A stretch of DNA of 64,000 nt from Streptomyces sp. NBC_01237. Its GTDB lineage: Bacteria; Actinomycetota; Actinomycetes; Streptomycetales; Streptomycetaceae. The position numbers were made by a program, and so were the translations under genes. Location: the NCBI RefSeq assembly GCF_035917275.1, contig NZ_CP108508.1:6076001-6140000 (forward strand), in the 5' to 3' direction. Below, one piece after another: positions 1 through 8,570 of the stretch (within the stretch, counting starts at the first letter, position 1; each line of letters starts with the position of its first letter). The notes under the pieces were generated by a model. It ran no database searches. It worked only from the letters and a program-made list of their open reading frames with translations, and had not been told where the DNA came from.

Positions 1-443
1 AAGATGTACCCGTTGCCGTGGCCATCGGTGCTCGCGTACGAACCGCGCGAGTCATTGCCCTCGTAGTACGTGAAGTCCGCGTTGGAACCCTGCTGGAGCT
101 TGACGTTGGAGACGGAGCTGTTCCAGATCTGCGCGCTGCTGGCTATCTGGCTGCTGAAGCTCGGGGCGTTGGCGGCGTTGTAGATGACCGTGACCGCCTG
201 GGTGCCCGGGTTGGCGGCGCGCTTCTCGGCGACGGACTTCACGACCGCGTCGAAGAACGCCCGGTTCGCGGCGGCGTTCTCGCTCGACCCGGTGTACGCG
301 GCGATGCTCGCCTGAGTGCCGGTGGCGGAGGGGGCGACGGGCGCCGGGGCGGCGGCGATCGCGGGGGCGGTGCCCAGCGCGGCGACGATCCCGAAACCGA
401 TGCCGGCGACGGCCGACGCGAAGACTGTCCTGGGGTGTCTCAT
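1..443 (-). CDS. snpA: Snapalysin (small neutral protease), 5' part only
   Basis: Secreted M7-family zinc metalloprotease, cut by the left window edge. Reading leftward from ATG at 443, the protein starts [20 protein letters not shown], a basic N-terminus plus hydrophobic core ending near an Ala-rich cleavage region, followed by a propeptide-like stretch. The mature-type segment [20 protein letters not shown] and the later motif [15 protein letters not shown] are characteristic of Streptomyces snapalysin. The zinc-binding HExxH region lies beyond the edge, so catalytic competence cannot be judged. An AGGAG ribosome binding site sits 7-8 bases before the start. It is divergent from snpR, the arrangement known for snpA in S. 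lividans and S. coelicolor, where the LysR protein activates the protease gene. Confidence 0.9.
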   Translation of the reverse strand, partial: MRHPRTVFASAVAGIGFGIVAALGTAPAIAAAPAPVAPSATGTQASIAAYTGSSENAAANRAFFDAVVKSVAEKRAANPGTQAVTVIYNAANAPSFSSQIASSAQIWNSSVSNVKLQQGSNADFTYYEGNDSRGSYASTDGHGNGYI

Positions 444-566
444 GGGGGGTTTCTCCTGCCTGTCCGATGAACCCGTGCCGCGGGGGTGTCCGGTGAGCGG
501 ACTCGGTACGGGTGCGGTACGGGGAGAGTGTGGGGGCGCACAGGTCCCGGGCGGATGATGTCAACC

Positions 567-589
567 GGCGATAGCGCGGCCCTATCGCC
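567..589. promoter_or_regulatory. Probable SnpR (LysR-type) operator in the snpA-snpR divergent promoter
   Basis: The 333-bp region between the divergent starts (444-776) holds a perfect inverted repeat, GGCGATAG-N7-CTATCGCC. Its overall form fits the LysR T-N11-A type dyad. No other perfect dyad of this size was noticed in the gap. Binding by the adjacent LysR protein is inferred from position and from the known snpA/snpR pair. Confidence 0.65.
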
Positions 590-776
590 CACCCGCCGCC
601 GTTCTGCCGCGCGCCCCCCACCCGCCGTGTCACGCGCACGCTCCCGCTGTGTCACGCGCACCGGAACAGCACGGCATCGGCACGTTTACCTCGCCCCAAC
701 ACCCGCTGAATTGACGCCCTTTGGTGGGGTTGTGCCGTCTGGTGCCCGGAGTGCGGGCCGCCATAGTCTCGGCGCC

Positions 777-1730
777 ATGGAGCTTGAGGTGAGACACCTC
801 AGGGCGCTCTGCGCCATCGCCGAGACGGGAAGCCTGCATCAAGCGGCCCGGCGCCTCGGCGTCAGCCAGCCCTCCCTGACCACCCAGCTGAAGCGGATCG
901 AGAACACCCTCGGGGCCGAGTTGTTCCAGCGCGAACGGACCGGCTGTCGCCCGACCCTGCTGGGCCGCGCCGTCCTCAGCCGGGCCCGGCCCCTCGTCGA
1001 CGGCATGAGCGCCCTGGTCAGCGACGCGCTGGCGGAGGCGGAGGCGGCCCGTCCGCACGGCCCGCGGCTGCGCATCGGATCCACCGCGAGCCGGGTGCTC
1101 GGCGGCTGGCTGCGCAGGCTGCGGGTCCGGCTGCCCGGCACCGACATCACGCTGCGGGTCGACGTCTCGGCCCACGCGCTGCTGCGCACCGTCGAGGCGG
1201 GCCGCCTCGACGTGGCCTTCGTGCACGAGGTGGAGGGCAGTCCGCTCTCGATCCCGGACGGTCTGTCGCAGCGCGTACTCCTGGACCGCGAACCGCAGTT
1301 CATCTCGCTCTCCCGCGACCATCCGGCGGCCGGCCGGCCAGTGGTGGACCTCGGGGACCTGGCCGGTGACCGATGGATGGTCGATCCGTCGGTGGACGGC
1401 GAGTGGGACGGCGTACGCCGGGTGCTCGGCGCCGCCGGACTCGACCCGCCCGTGCTGCACGGCGACTACCTCACCGCCGCCTCGCTGGTCGTGCTCGGCG
1501 AGGCGGTCGCTCCCTGCCAGCCCACCTCGGGGCCGCGCGAGGACATGGCGATCCGCCCGTTGCGCGACGACCCGCTCGCCGTACGGCTGCTGCTGGTCTC
1601 GCGGCCCGGGGCCGACATGGGCGCGGTGTACGGGGAGTTGGAGGCCGCCTACATGGAGGCCGCCCGGCAGGCGGCCGGATACCACGAGTGGCTGCTGCGC
1701 CACCGCAGCCCGCTGGCGCGCACGCCCTGA
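777..1730 (+). CDS. snpR: LysR-family activator of snapalysin
   Basis: 317-residue LysR-type regulator, normal for the family. Residues 1-60 form the winged HTH (QAARRLGVSQPSLTTQLKRI), followed by a LysR substrate-binding domain to about residue 300. ATG at 777 is chosen because the protein begins MELEVRHLRAL exactly as LysR proteins do; the longer upstream frame is non-coding promoter DNA. Divergent orientation to snpA and the dyad at 567-589 support the SnpR assignment, namely activation of the protease gene and probably autoregulation. Confidence 0.85.
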   Translation: MELEVRHLRALCAIAETGSLHQAARRLGVSQPSLTTQLKRIENTLGAELFQRERTGCRPTLLGRAVLSRARPLVDGMSALVSDALAEAEAARPHGPRLRIGSTASRVLGGWLRRLRVRLPGTDITLRVDVSAHALLRTVEAGRLDVAFVHEVEGSPLSIPDGLSQRVLLDREPQFISLSRDHPAAGRPVVDLGDLAGDRWMVDPSVDGEWDGVRRVLGAAGLDPPVLHGDYLTAASLVVLGEAVAPCQPTSGPREDMAIRPLRDDPLAVRLLLVSRPGADMGAVYGELEAAYMEAARQAAGYHEWLLRHRSPLARTP

Positions 1731-1824
1731 CGCGGGGGCGGCGGGGCAGGGGTGCCAGGTTCCCGGTTCCGCTGACAGCGTGCTGGTGTTCCCGGCGGGG
1801 CGCCCGGCGGGCAGAGTCACCACC

Positions 1825-2817
1825 ATGAGGCTTCTGATGCTGGGCGGTACGGAATTCGTCGGACGGGCCGTCACCGAGGCGGCGGGGGAACGGGGCTGGG
1901 AGGTCACCGTCCTCCACCGCGGCCACCACGCGCCACCGGCGGGCGTGACCGCGCTGACCGGCGACCGGACGCGCGGCGCGGACGGCCTGGCCGCCCTGGC
2001 CGAGGGCACCTGGGACCTGGTCGTGGACACCTGGAGCGGCGCGCCGTCGGCCGTCCGGGACGCCGCCCGGCTGCTGTCCGGGAGAGCCGGGCACTACACC
2101 TACATCTCCAGCCGCTCCGTGTACGCGTACCCGGCCCCGGCGGGTCTCGGCGAGGACGGTCCGCCGGTGTCCGGCGCCAGTCCCGACGCGGGTGACGACG
2201 TCCCGTACGCCCTGGCCAAGCGCGGCGGCGAGCTGGCCGCCCTCGACGCCTTCGGCGACCGCGCCCTCCTGGCCCGCGCGGGCCTGATCATCGGCCCCGG
2301 CGAGAACATCGGCCGGCTGCCCTGGTGGCTCGGACGGATCGCCCGCGGCGGACCGGTGATCGCCCCCGGCCCCCGGGACACGGCCCTCCAGTACGTCGAC
2401 GCCCGCGACCTCGCGACCTGGGTCCTGGACGCGGCGGAACGCGGCCTCGACGGCGCGTACAACACCGTCAGCCGCCCCGGCCACACCACGATGGGGGAGC
2501 TGCTGGACTCCTGTGTGCGGGTCACGGGCTCCACGGCCGAGCTGCGCTGGACCGCTCCCGAAACGCTGCTCGCGGCGGGCGTCGAACCCTGGAGCGACCT
2601 GCCGCTCTGGCTGCCCGCCGGTGAGCTCTACGACACCTTGTACCGGGGCGGGCACACCAAGGCGTACGACGCGGGGCTGCGCTGCCGGCCGGTCGGGGAG
2701 ACGGTCGCCGACACCTGGGCCTGGCTGTGCGAGCGCGGTGGCAGCGCTCCGCAGCGCCCGGACCGGCCCCGGGTCGGCCTCGATCCGACGACCGAGGCGA
2801 AGCTGCTGGCAGGCTGA
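1825..2817 (+). CDS. NAD(P)-dependent epimerase/dehydratase-family (extended SDR) protein
   Basis: 330 residues with an N-terminal Rossmann motif GGTEFVG (residues 7-13) and a YALAK (YxxxK) catalytic motif in the middle. This is typical of atypical/extended SDRs related to isoflavone-reductase and UDP-sugar epimerase families. The frame continues upstream of 1825, but ATG 1825 places the Rossmann motif at the usual distance from the N-terminus. It stands alone between snpR and a DUF952 gene. Substrate is unknown; no sugar-pathway neighbours are present. Confidence 0.8.
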   Translation: MRLLMLGGTEFVGRAVTEAAGERGWEVTVLHRGHHAPPAGVTALTGDRTRGADGLAALAEGTWDLVVDTWSGAPSAVRDAARLLSGRAGHYTYISSRSVYAYPAPAGLGEDGPPVSGASPDAGDDVPYALAKRGGELAALDAFGDRALLARAGLIIGPGENIGRLPWWLGRIARGGPVIAPGPRDTALQYVDARDLATWVLDAAERGLDGAYNTVSRPGHTTMGELLDSCVRVTGSTAELRWTAPETLLAAGVEPWSDLPLWLPAGELYDTLYRGGHTKAYDAGLRCRPVGETVADTWAWLCERGGSAPQRPDRPRVGLDPTTEAKLLAG

Positions 2818-3035
2818 GCCACCGGCGTACCGGCGTACCGGCGTTCGGCGCAGCCATGGCCCCTATGGGCCCATGAACCCGGTACCTGCGGCGTGGCTTC
2901 CGGATGATTTGTCATCAGAGATGCATATTGCGCGGCATGGGAGAACAGGCGCACAGGCGCGGTGAGGGAACCGAGGCGGCGATGGCTGCGGCCACTGGGA
3001 CACGTGTTCCCCGGGTCAGCCCTTAACGTGGTCCG

Positions 3036-3377
3036 ATGACCGAACTGCTGTTGCATCTCGCCGAAGAACCCCTCTGGGAGGCGGCGCGCGGGAAGGGGAC
3101 GTACGAGATGTCCACCCGCGGCCGCACCCTCCAGCAGGAAGGCTTCATCCACTGCTCGCTGCCCCACCAGCTGGCCGGTGTGGCCCGGATGCTCTACGGG
3201 GCGGACGACCGGAGCCTGGTGGTCCTGGTCATCGACCCCGCCCGGCTCACCGCCCCCGTGCGGTACGAGGCCGTGGCGCCGGGCGGCGAGGAGTTCCCGC
3301 ATCTGTACGGACCGCTTCCGGTGGACGCCGTCGTGGACGTGCGGCCCTGGCAACGAGAGGAAGACGAATTCCAGTGA
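3036..3377 (+). CDS. DUF952-family protein
   Basis: 113 residues, full length for DUF952. It shows the family hallmark FIHCSLPHQL around residues 34-43 and the later HLYGPL segment. DUF952 proteins are small cytosolic proteins of unknown role with a conserved His/Cys-containing pocket. The stop overlaps the next gene's GTG start (GTGA at 3374-3377), so the two genes are translationally coupled. Confidence 0.85.
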   Translation: MTELLLHLAEEPLWEAARGKGTYEMSTRGRTLQQEGFIHCSLPHQLAGVARMLYGADDRSLVVLVIDPARLTAPVRYEAVAPGGEEFPHLYGPLPVDAVVDVRPWQREEDEFQ

Positions 3378-4255
3378 TCGGCCCCCTCACCGCGGTGACC
3401 GGAGCGAGCGGCGCGGTCGGCGGACGGGTCGCCCGGCGGCTCGCCCGCACCGGCGTCCCCGTCCGGCTGCTCGGCCGCGACCCGTCCCGGCTGCCGGACC
3501 TGCCCGGCGCGGTCCACGCGCCCGCCGCCCCCTACGGCGACGCGGAAGCGATGCGCCGCGCCCTGGACGGGGCACACACCCTCTTCCTGGTCTCCGCGCA
3601 CGAAAGCCCCGACCGGGTGCGCCAGCACACCACGGCGGTGGACGCGGCCGTCGCCGTGGGCGTCGAACGGATCGTGTACGTGTCGTTCCTCGGCGCCGCG
3701 CCGGACGCCACGTTCACCTTCGCCCGCGACCACTGGCACACCGAGGCACACACCCGGACCAGCGGGCTGCGCCACACCTTCCTGCGCGACAGCTGGTATC
3801 TCGCCGGGCTCCCGGCGATGACCGGGGCCGACGGCATCCTGCGCGGGCCGGGCGGCGACGGCAGGGTCGCGGCCGTCGCGCACGAGGACATCGCGGATGC
3901 CGCGACCGCCGTACTGCTCGACGAGGGCACCGTCCACGACGGCCGGGTGTACGACCTCACCGGGCCCGAGGCGTTCACGCTGGCCGAAGCGGCGGAGGTG
4001 CTCGGCCGCTTCGCCGGACGGCCCGTCCGCTACGTCCCCGAGACCCGTGAGGAGGCCTACGCCTCCCGTGCCGGGTACGGGGCCGAGGACTGGGAGGTGG
4101 CCGGCTGGGTCACCTCCTACGAGGCCATCGCGACGGGCGAGATGGCGGCCGTCTCGGACGCCGTGCCGGCCCTCACCGGGCACCCCGCCCAGAGCCTCGC
4201 CACCTATCTGGAGGAGCACCCGGACAGCTACCGTCACCTGCTCGCCGGTGGCTGA
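3374..4255 (+). CDS. NmrA-like NAD(P)-binding protein (atypical SDR)
   Basis: 293 residues. TGASGAVGG at residues 9-17 is the NAD(P)-binding glycine motif, followed by the SDR-a pattern of NmrA/quinone-oxidoreductase-2-like proteins (IVYVSFLGA, then LRDSWYL, then VAHEDIADAA). These proteins act as redox sensors or NAD(P)H-dependent reductases. The start is GTG, overlapping the DUF952 stop by 4 bp, so a short operon is likely. Substrate unknown. Confidence 0.8.
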   Translation: MIGPLTAVTGASGAVGGRVARRLARTGVPVRLLGRDPSRLPDLPGAVHAPAAPYGDAEAMRRALDGAHTLFLVSAHESPDRVRQHTTAVDAAVAVGVERIVYVSFLGAAPDATFTFARDHWHTEAHTRTSGLRHTFLRDSWYLAGLPAMTGADGILRGPGGDGRVAAVAHEDIADAATAVLLDEGTVHDGRVYDLTGPEAFTLAEAAEVLGRFAGRPVRYVPETREEAYASRAGYGAEDWEVAGWVTSYEAIATGEMAAVSDAVPALTGHPAQSLATYLEEHPDSYRHLLAGG

Positions 4256-4357
4256 GGGAGCGCGGGCCCCAAGAACCGGGGTGTGAGGGACCGGGGCGCG
4301 GAGGACCGGGGCGCGACGGGGCCGGGCGCGACGGGGCCGGAGTCCGGCGGCGCGGGG

Positions 4358-5527
4358 TCAGCGCCACGGGATATGGCGCCAGGGACTGCCCTCGCTCTCC
4401 GTCAGAAGACGGTGGGCAAGGACGTTCTGCCCGTAGAACGGGCCGTACTCCTCCCCGTCGAAGCGCAGCACCCTGCCCAGCGCGTACGCCGCCGAGAACT
4501 CCTCCCACGAGCGGTAGGCGGACTTGCTCAGCGCGCCGGCGTACACGATCGCCTGCTCCGCCTCGGCCTGGGTGCAGTACCGGGCCGACAGCCCCCAGCG
4601 GGCGAGGTTCACGGCACGCCCGTAGTCGTACGCGACCGTGGTGCGGACCCTGCCGTCCGGGGGCAGCAGGCCGTCCGCGCGGAACCGGGCCTCGTACCGG
4701 ATGATCCGCCGCACCAGTTCCTCGATGCCCCGGACGTCATCGGGGTCCGCGCCGATGTCCTGGGCATGCCCGGCGGCGGTCTCGCGCCAGAGATCGGCGG
4801 AGGGCGGCTCGCCGTACACGGCCCGCAGCTGTTCGCGGGCGCGGAGGGCGAAGTCCGGTTCCGGCGGGCTGTTGCGGGCGTCGAGCAGGGCGTTCAACTG
4901 CTCCTGCCAGCCCGCGTGATCGGTGATTCCCCAGGACTCGCGGAGCTGGGCGCGCTCCTGGGTGTACGCGCGGTAGACCGTGCCGATCTCGTTCCACGGC
5001 ACCCCGTTGCCGATCGCCAGATGCACCCCGCAGGCCAGCCCGTAGGCGAGCGGCCCGTGCAGCGCGCCGTGCCGCAGGGCGAGCAGCCTGCCCCCGTCCG
5101 GGCGGTCGTTCTCCGCGTAGTGGCGCAGCCACATCGCCCGGTGCGGGGGTGTGGTGGGCAGCAGGAGCTGGGCCGGTGTACCGACGTTGACCCCCAGCAG
5201 TTCCCGCGGGTCCGGCCAGTCGAACTCGGCGATCCACCGCAGCGAAACCCCGCGGAACACCCAGTCCGGATGCCAGGGGGGCAGCATCCCGCGGGTGAGC
5301 ACCGGCATGCAGACGAACCCCGCGGGGTCGCGGTGCGGGCGCCAGGTGATCGTCCGGGGATCGGCGTCGACCGCGGCCTTCGGCGCCGGGATGTACAGCT
5401 CCGCCCCTGCCAGGACCCGTAGTTGGGCCGCCACGTCACCGCGCAGCCCGGCTTCGTGGAGCAGTTGTTCGGTCTCGGACGGCGGTGACCAGGGTGCCGG
5501 GTGCGGGGCCTGCGGGTGCGGGTTCAT
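4358..5527 (-). CDS. DUF1266-domain protein (downstream paralogue)
   Basis: 389 residues starting MNPHPQAPH at ATG 5527. An open frame runs further upstream, but this ATG overlaps the upstream paralogue's stop (ATGA at 5524-5527), which decides the start. The N-terminal third carries the GMLPPWHPDWVFR motif. The C-terminal DUF1266 region has YDYGRAVNLARWGLSARYC and YRSWEEFSAAYALGR, ending IPWR. Function unknown; DUF1266 proteins are common in Streptomyces, often as adjacent copies. Colinear similarity to the 5524-6756 product indicates tandem duplication. Confidence 0.8.
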   Translation of the reverse strand: MNPHPQAPHPAPWSPPSETEQLLHEAGLRGDVAAQLRVLAGAELYIPAPKAAVDADPRTITWRPHRDPAGFVCMPVLTRGMLPPWHPDWVFRGVSLRWIAEFDWPDPRELLGVNVGTPAQLLLPTTPPHRAMWLRHYAENDRPDGGRLLALRHGALHGPLAYGLACGVHLAIGNGVPWNEIGTVYRAYTQERAQLRESWGITDHAGWQEQLNALLDARNSPPEPDFALRAREQLRAVYGEPPSADLWRETAAGHAQDIGADPDDVRGIEELVRRIIRYEARFRADGLLPPDGRVRTTVAYDYGRAVNLARWGLSARYCTQAEAEQAIVYAGALSKSAYRSWEEFSAAYALGRVLRFDGEEYGPFYGQNVLAHRLLTESEGSPWRHIPWR

Positions 5528-6756
5528 GACCAAGGGATGTTCCGGTAGGGGCTCATGGGGTCCTGGGTGAGGATGCGGTGCTGGGCGAGCGATTCCTGGA
5601 CCGTGAGCCCCGCACCCTCGTCCCCGTCGAAGTGGATCAGCCGGGTCAGGCAGTAGCCGAGCGAGAAGTCCGCCCACGAGCCGTACGCCCGGCGGGCCAG
5701 TTCGCCGATCCGCAGGACGGCCTGCTCGGCCTCGTGCGGCTCGCAGTAACGGGCCCCCAGCGCGAGGCGCACGACGTTGACCGCCCGCCCGTGGTCGAAC
5801 GCGGCCAGGGTGTCGACCCGCCCGTCCGGCGCGAGGAGGCCCTCGGCCCGGAACAGGGCCTCGTACCGCTCGATGAGCCGCAGCGAACGCGCCGCCTCGG
5901 CGAGATCCTCCGGGTCCGCGCGGTGTGCGGCCGGTGGACCGGTGACGGCATCGGACCACTCCTCGTGCGAGGGAGTCCGGCCGAGCCGGGTGACGAGAGC
6001 GGACCGGGTCCGCAGGACTCCCTCGGGGACCCGCCCGGCCAACCGGGTCCTCATCAGGGAGTCGAGTGTGTCCCGGTAGTCGGCGCGGTGGTGGACACCC
6101 CAGGGACTGCGCAGCCGCGCCTTGTCCGTCGGGTAGTCGTCGTAGACGGCGCCGAGACCGTTCCAGACGAGGCCGTTGTGTACGGCGAGATGGGCACCGA
6201 GGGCCAGCCCGTGCGCGAGCGGCCCGTGCAGCGGCCCGCCGCTGTGCGTGAGCAGGCGACCGGCCCGCGGCCCGCCCGACCGCGCGTCGGCTTTGAGCCA
6301 GGCCCGGTGGTGCCGGGTCCGGGCCTCGACGACGGCGGCGTACGGCGTGCCGTGGTTGACCGCCAGCCACCGGCGGTCCTGCGGCCAGGCGAGGGCGAGT
6401 TCGGAGAGCCGGGTCCGGCGGAACACCCACTCCGGATGCCAGGGCGGCAGCATGCCCGGGGTCAGGACAGGGACACAGGTGCGGCCGGACGCGGGGTCGT
6501 GGAACGAGGGGAGCGGGGCGGTGAAGCCGGGGGTGTCGGCGTGCAGCCGGGGGACCAGCACATAGAGCCGGGTACGGGAGAGCACGTCCAGGACCGCGTC
6601 CGCGCTGCCGTGCGCCGTGGCCTCGTACAGCTGTCGCTCGATGTCCGTCGGCGGAGGGCTGCCGGTCCCGGTGTCCCCTCCCGTCGGCCCGACGGCACCG
6701 CTGTACGCGTGCGGCCCTGGCCCCGCCCCTGTCTCCGCCCCGGTCCCCGTGGTCAC
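5524..6756 (-). CDS. DUF1266-domain protein (upstream paralogue)
   Basis: 410 residues from a GTG at 6756. The first ~35 residues are low-complexity Gly/Thr/Pro, so a later start is possible. It shares GMLPPWHPEWVFR, an FDHGRAVNVVRLALGARYC block, YGSWADFSLGYCLTR and the terminal YRNIPWS with its downstream neighbour. The pair overlap by 4 bp and are almost certainly co-transcribed and translationally coupled. No signal peptide or membrane segment is visible. Role unknown. Confidence 0.8.
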   Translation of the reverse strand: MTTGTGAETGAGPGPHAYSGAVGPTGGDTGTGSPPPTDIERQLYEATAHGSADAVLDVLSRTRLYVLVPRLHADTPGFTAPLPSFHDPASGRTCVPVLTPGMLPPWHPEWVFRRTRLSELALAWPQDRRWLAVNHGTPYAAVVEARTRHHRAWLKADARSGGPRAGRLLTHSGGPLHGPLAHGLALGAHLAVHNGLVWNGLGAVYDDYPTDKARLRSPWGVHHRADYRDTLDSLMRTRLAGRVPEGVLRTRSALVTRLGRTPSHEEWSDAVTGPPAAHRADPEDLAEAARSLRLIERYEALFRAEGLLAPDGRVDTLAAFDHGRAVNVVRLALGARYCEPHEAEQAVLRIGELARRAYGSWADFSLGYCLTRLIHFDGDEGAGLTVQESLAQHRILTQDPMSPYRNIPWS

Positions 6757-6847
6757 GGGCCGATCCTACGAAACGGGTGCCGGACGGCGGCGCGGGGCAC
6801 TCGGTATACGGCGGGCGCGGCTCGGTGGTCCGGCTCCGGCGCCCCGG

Positions 6848-7615
6848 TCAGGCGGCACGGCTCTCCCAGCCGGGGTCCGTGTCCGGGTGCGCCGTCGGGT
6901 GCGCGTCCGCCGGGTGGGTCTCCGTCGGCTGCGTCTCCGCCGGACGGGCGTCCGGATGCGCGTCCGCCCAGTCGGGCAGTCCGGTGGGCACGGGCGCGGT
7001 GATGGCTCCGGACGCGAGGGCCTTCGCCACCGCGTCGAGCCGGGAGACGGCGTCCAACTTCCGGAACGCCGCGTGCAGATGGCGCTTGACGGTGCCGGTC
7101 GTGATCCCGAGGCTGCTGGCGATCTGCTGGTTGGTCATGGCGGCGGCGGCGCACCGCACCACCTGTAACTCGCGCGGCGAGAGCGGGGCGGGCTCCCGGC
7201 CGAGGGCGGAGTCCTCCTCGGAGCCGGGCGCGAGCGCGCGTTCGGCGGTGTGCGGTGCGAGCGCGCGTACGGCGGCGACCAGCGCGTCCCGGCCCGCGTC
7301 GTGCGGCAGACAGGCATGGGCCCCGGCGGCCCGGAGCGCGGCGCGGTCGACCGCGCCGTAGGGCGGCGCCGCCAGCACCGAGGCCGCGGGGACCGTACGG
7401 CGCAGGGCCCGCACGGTGCGGACCGCGGCCCCCGGCGTCTGCAACGGCTCCAGGACGACGACATGGGGCCGCAGCCGGAGGGCCACCCGCTCGGTCTCCT
7501 GCGCGTCGGAGGTCAGCCCGAGGACGGCGAGGTCCTTCTGTGCGTGGAGCAGGCCGGCGAGAGCCTCCCGGAGCAGTGGGTGCTCGCCTGCGACGATGAT
7601 GCGGACTGGGGGCAT
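6848..7615 (-). CDS. NarL/LuxR-type regulator with degenerate receiver domain
   Basis: 255 residues. ATG 7615 is preferred over GTG 7621 because GGAAGG lies 5 bases before the ATG but abuts the GTG. Residues ~1-120 fold-match a receiver (IIVAGEHPLLREAL ... HVVVLEPL), but the acidic pair is Gly-Glu and the phosphoacceptor Asp is Glu (VVVLEP), so normal phosphorelay is unlikely. A canonical LuxR HTH follows (LSPRELQVVRCAA, NQQIASSLGITTGTVKRHL). A 45-residue Pro/Thr/His/Asp-rich repetitive tail ends the protein. It adjoins the DUF1266 pair and the cluster's left shoulder; target genes unknown. Confidence 0.8.
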   Translation of the reverse strand: MPPVRIIVAGEHPLLREALAGLLHAQKDLAVLGLTSDAQETERVALRLRPHVVVLEPLQTPGAAVRTVRALRRTVPAASVLAAPPYGAVDRAALRAAGAHACLPHDAGRDALVAAVRALAPHTAERALAPGSEEDSALGREPAPLSPRELQVVRCAAAAMTNQQIASSLGITTGTVKRHLHAAFRKLDAVSRLDAVAKALASGAITAPVPTGLPDWADAHPDARPAETQPTETHPADAHPTAHPDTDPGWESRAA

Positions 7616-7689
7616 GGTCACCTTCCACTGGTCGAGCGGTACGGGACAGCCCTCAGAGGGACTTCACGGCCCTGGCGACGGTAACAAAC

Positions 7690-7731
7690 GGCATTGCGCG
7701 ACTGTCAATGCCGTACAGCGCATTGAATGCG
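7690..7731. promoter_or_regulatory. Two adjacent dyads upstream of the LuxR-type gene
   Basis: In the relatively AT-rich stretch 7616-7860, upstream of the regulator gene, are GGCATTG-N9-CAATGCC (7690-7712) and CGCATT-G-AATGCG (7719-7731). They share the CATT/AATG half-site. Position suggests an operator for the regulator's own promoter. This is inference from dyad symmetry; no terminator or gene was recognised in the rest of the gap. Confidence 0.45.
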
Positions 7732-7860
7732 TAAATTCTGGCGCGATAAAAAGAATGGGCCGCCTTTTTGGCCGAAATGAATCGGCGGGTGCGGGGTGGG
7801 CGTTTATCTCAGTTTTAACAGCAGAGAAACCGGACCGTTCAATTCTGTTCGCGGGGTGCG

Positions 7861-8568
7861 TCACCACGGGACGGGGCCGAAATTTCCGACGAAGCCGCCC
7901 GTGGGACTCCCGGCTCCCGCCGTCGCCGTCCGCACGATGACCTCGGCGCCCTCCTCGACCGTCAGGACACCCGTGTGGCCGTTCAGGTCGGTGGCCGTCC
8001 AGCCGGGGTCCACCGCGTTGAAGCGGATCGCGGGGTAGGTCAGCGCGTACTGCGCGGTGAGCATGTTCAGCGCGGCCTTGGAGGAGTTGTAGCCGAGGCT
8101 CGGGTAGTAGACGGGCAGGAGGGGGCGGTAACGCTCGGGCGCGGCGGCGATCGCGAGGGAGCCGAGTCCGCTGCTGACGTTCACCACGGCCGGGGACTCG
8201 CCTGCCTCCAGCAGCGGCAGGAACGCCTGGGTCACCCGTACGACCCCGAGGACATTGGTCTCGTAGACCGCGAGGACGTCGTCGGCCGTCATCTCGCCGG
8301 GTTCCTTGAGGGGACCCGTGATGCCCGCGTTGTTCACCAGGACGTCGAGGCACCCGCTCCGCTCGCGGACGGCGGCCGCGGCGGCCCGTACCGTGTCGTC
8401 GCGGGTCACGTCGAGGAGCACGGCGTGCGCGCCGATGGCGGCGGCGGCCTCCCGCCCGCAGTCGAGGTCCCGCGCGCCCAGATGGACGGTGTGACCCGCT
8501 TCGACCAGGCGCCGGGCCGTCTCCAGCCCCAGCCCCCTGGTGGCACCGGTGATGAGTGTCGACGTCAT
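7861..8568 (-). CDS. SDR-family oxidoreductase
   Basis: 235 residues from ATG 8568, preferred over GTG 8574 because GGGAGGG lies 7 bases before the ATG. Classical SDR signatures: TGATRGLG near the N-terminus, NNAG, a Ser in VVNVSSGLG and the YNSSK (YxxxK) catalytic pair. It is similar in layout to the SDR at 22558-23322 (both have the VYETNVLG/TYETNVFG block and NGHTG/NGHRG). It lies directly downstream of the TetR gene on the same strand. Substrate unknown; tailoring or detoxification of a quinone or carbonyl is plausible. Confidence 0.8.
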   Translation of the reverse strand: MTSTLITGATRGLGLETARRLVEAGHTVHLGARDLDCGREAAAAIGAHAVLLDVTRDDTVRAAAAAVRERSGCLDVLVNNAGITGPLKEPGEMTADDVLAVYETNVLGVVRVTQAFLPLLEAGESPAVVNVSSGLGSLAIAAAPERYRPLLPVYYPSLGYNSSKAALNMLTAQYALTYPAIRFNAVDPGWTATDLNGHTGVLTVEEGAEVIVRTATAGAGSPTGGFVGNFGPVPW

Positions 8569-8570
8569 GG

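Noticed and set aside
486..776. Upstream extension of snpR
   Set aside because: Would cross the divergent promoter and operator dyad; translated sequence is Arg/Pro/Ser-rich and unlike LysR proteins.
4358..6430. Single 690-codon frame covering both DUF1266 genes
   Set aside because: Its upstream half is an out-of-frame shadow of the 5524-6756 gene (Arg/Pro/Ala-rich); the real protein starts at 5527 with an ATGA overlap.
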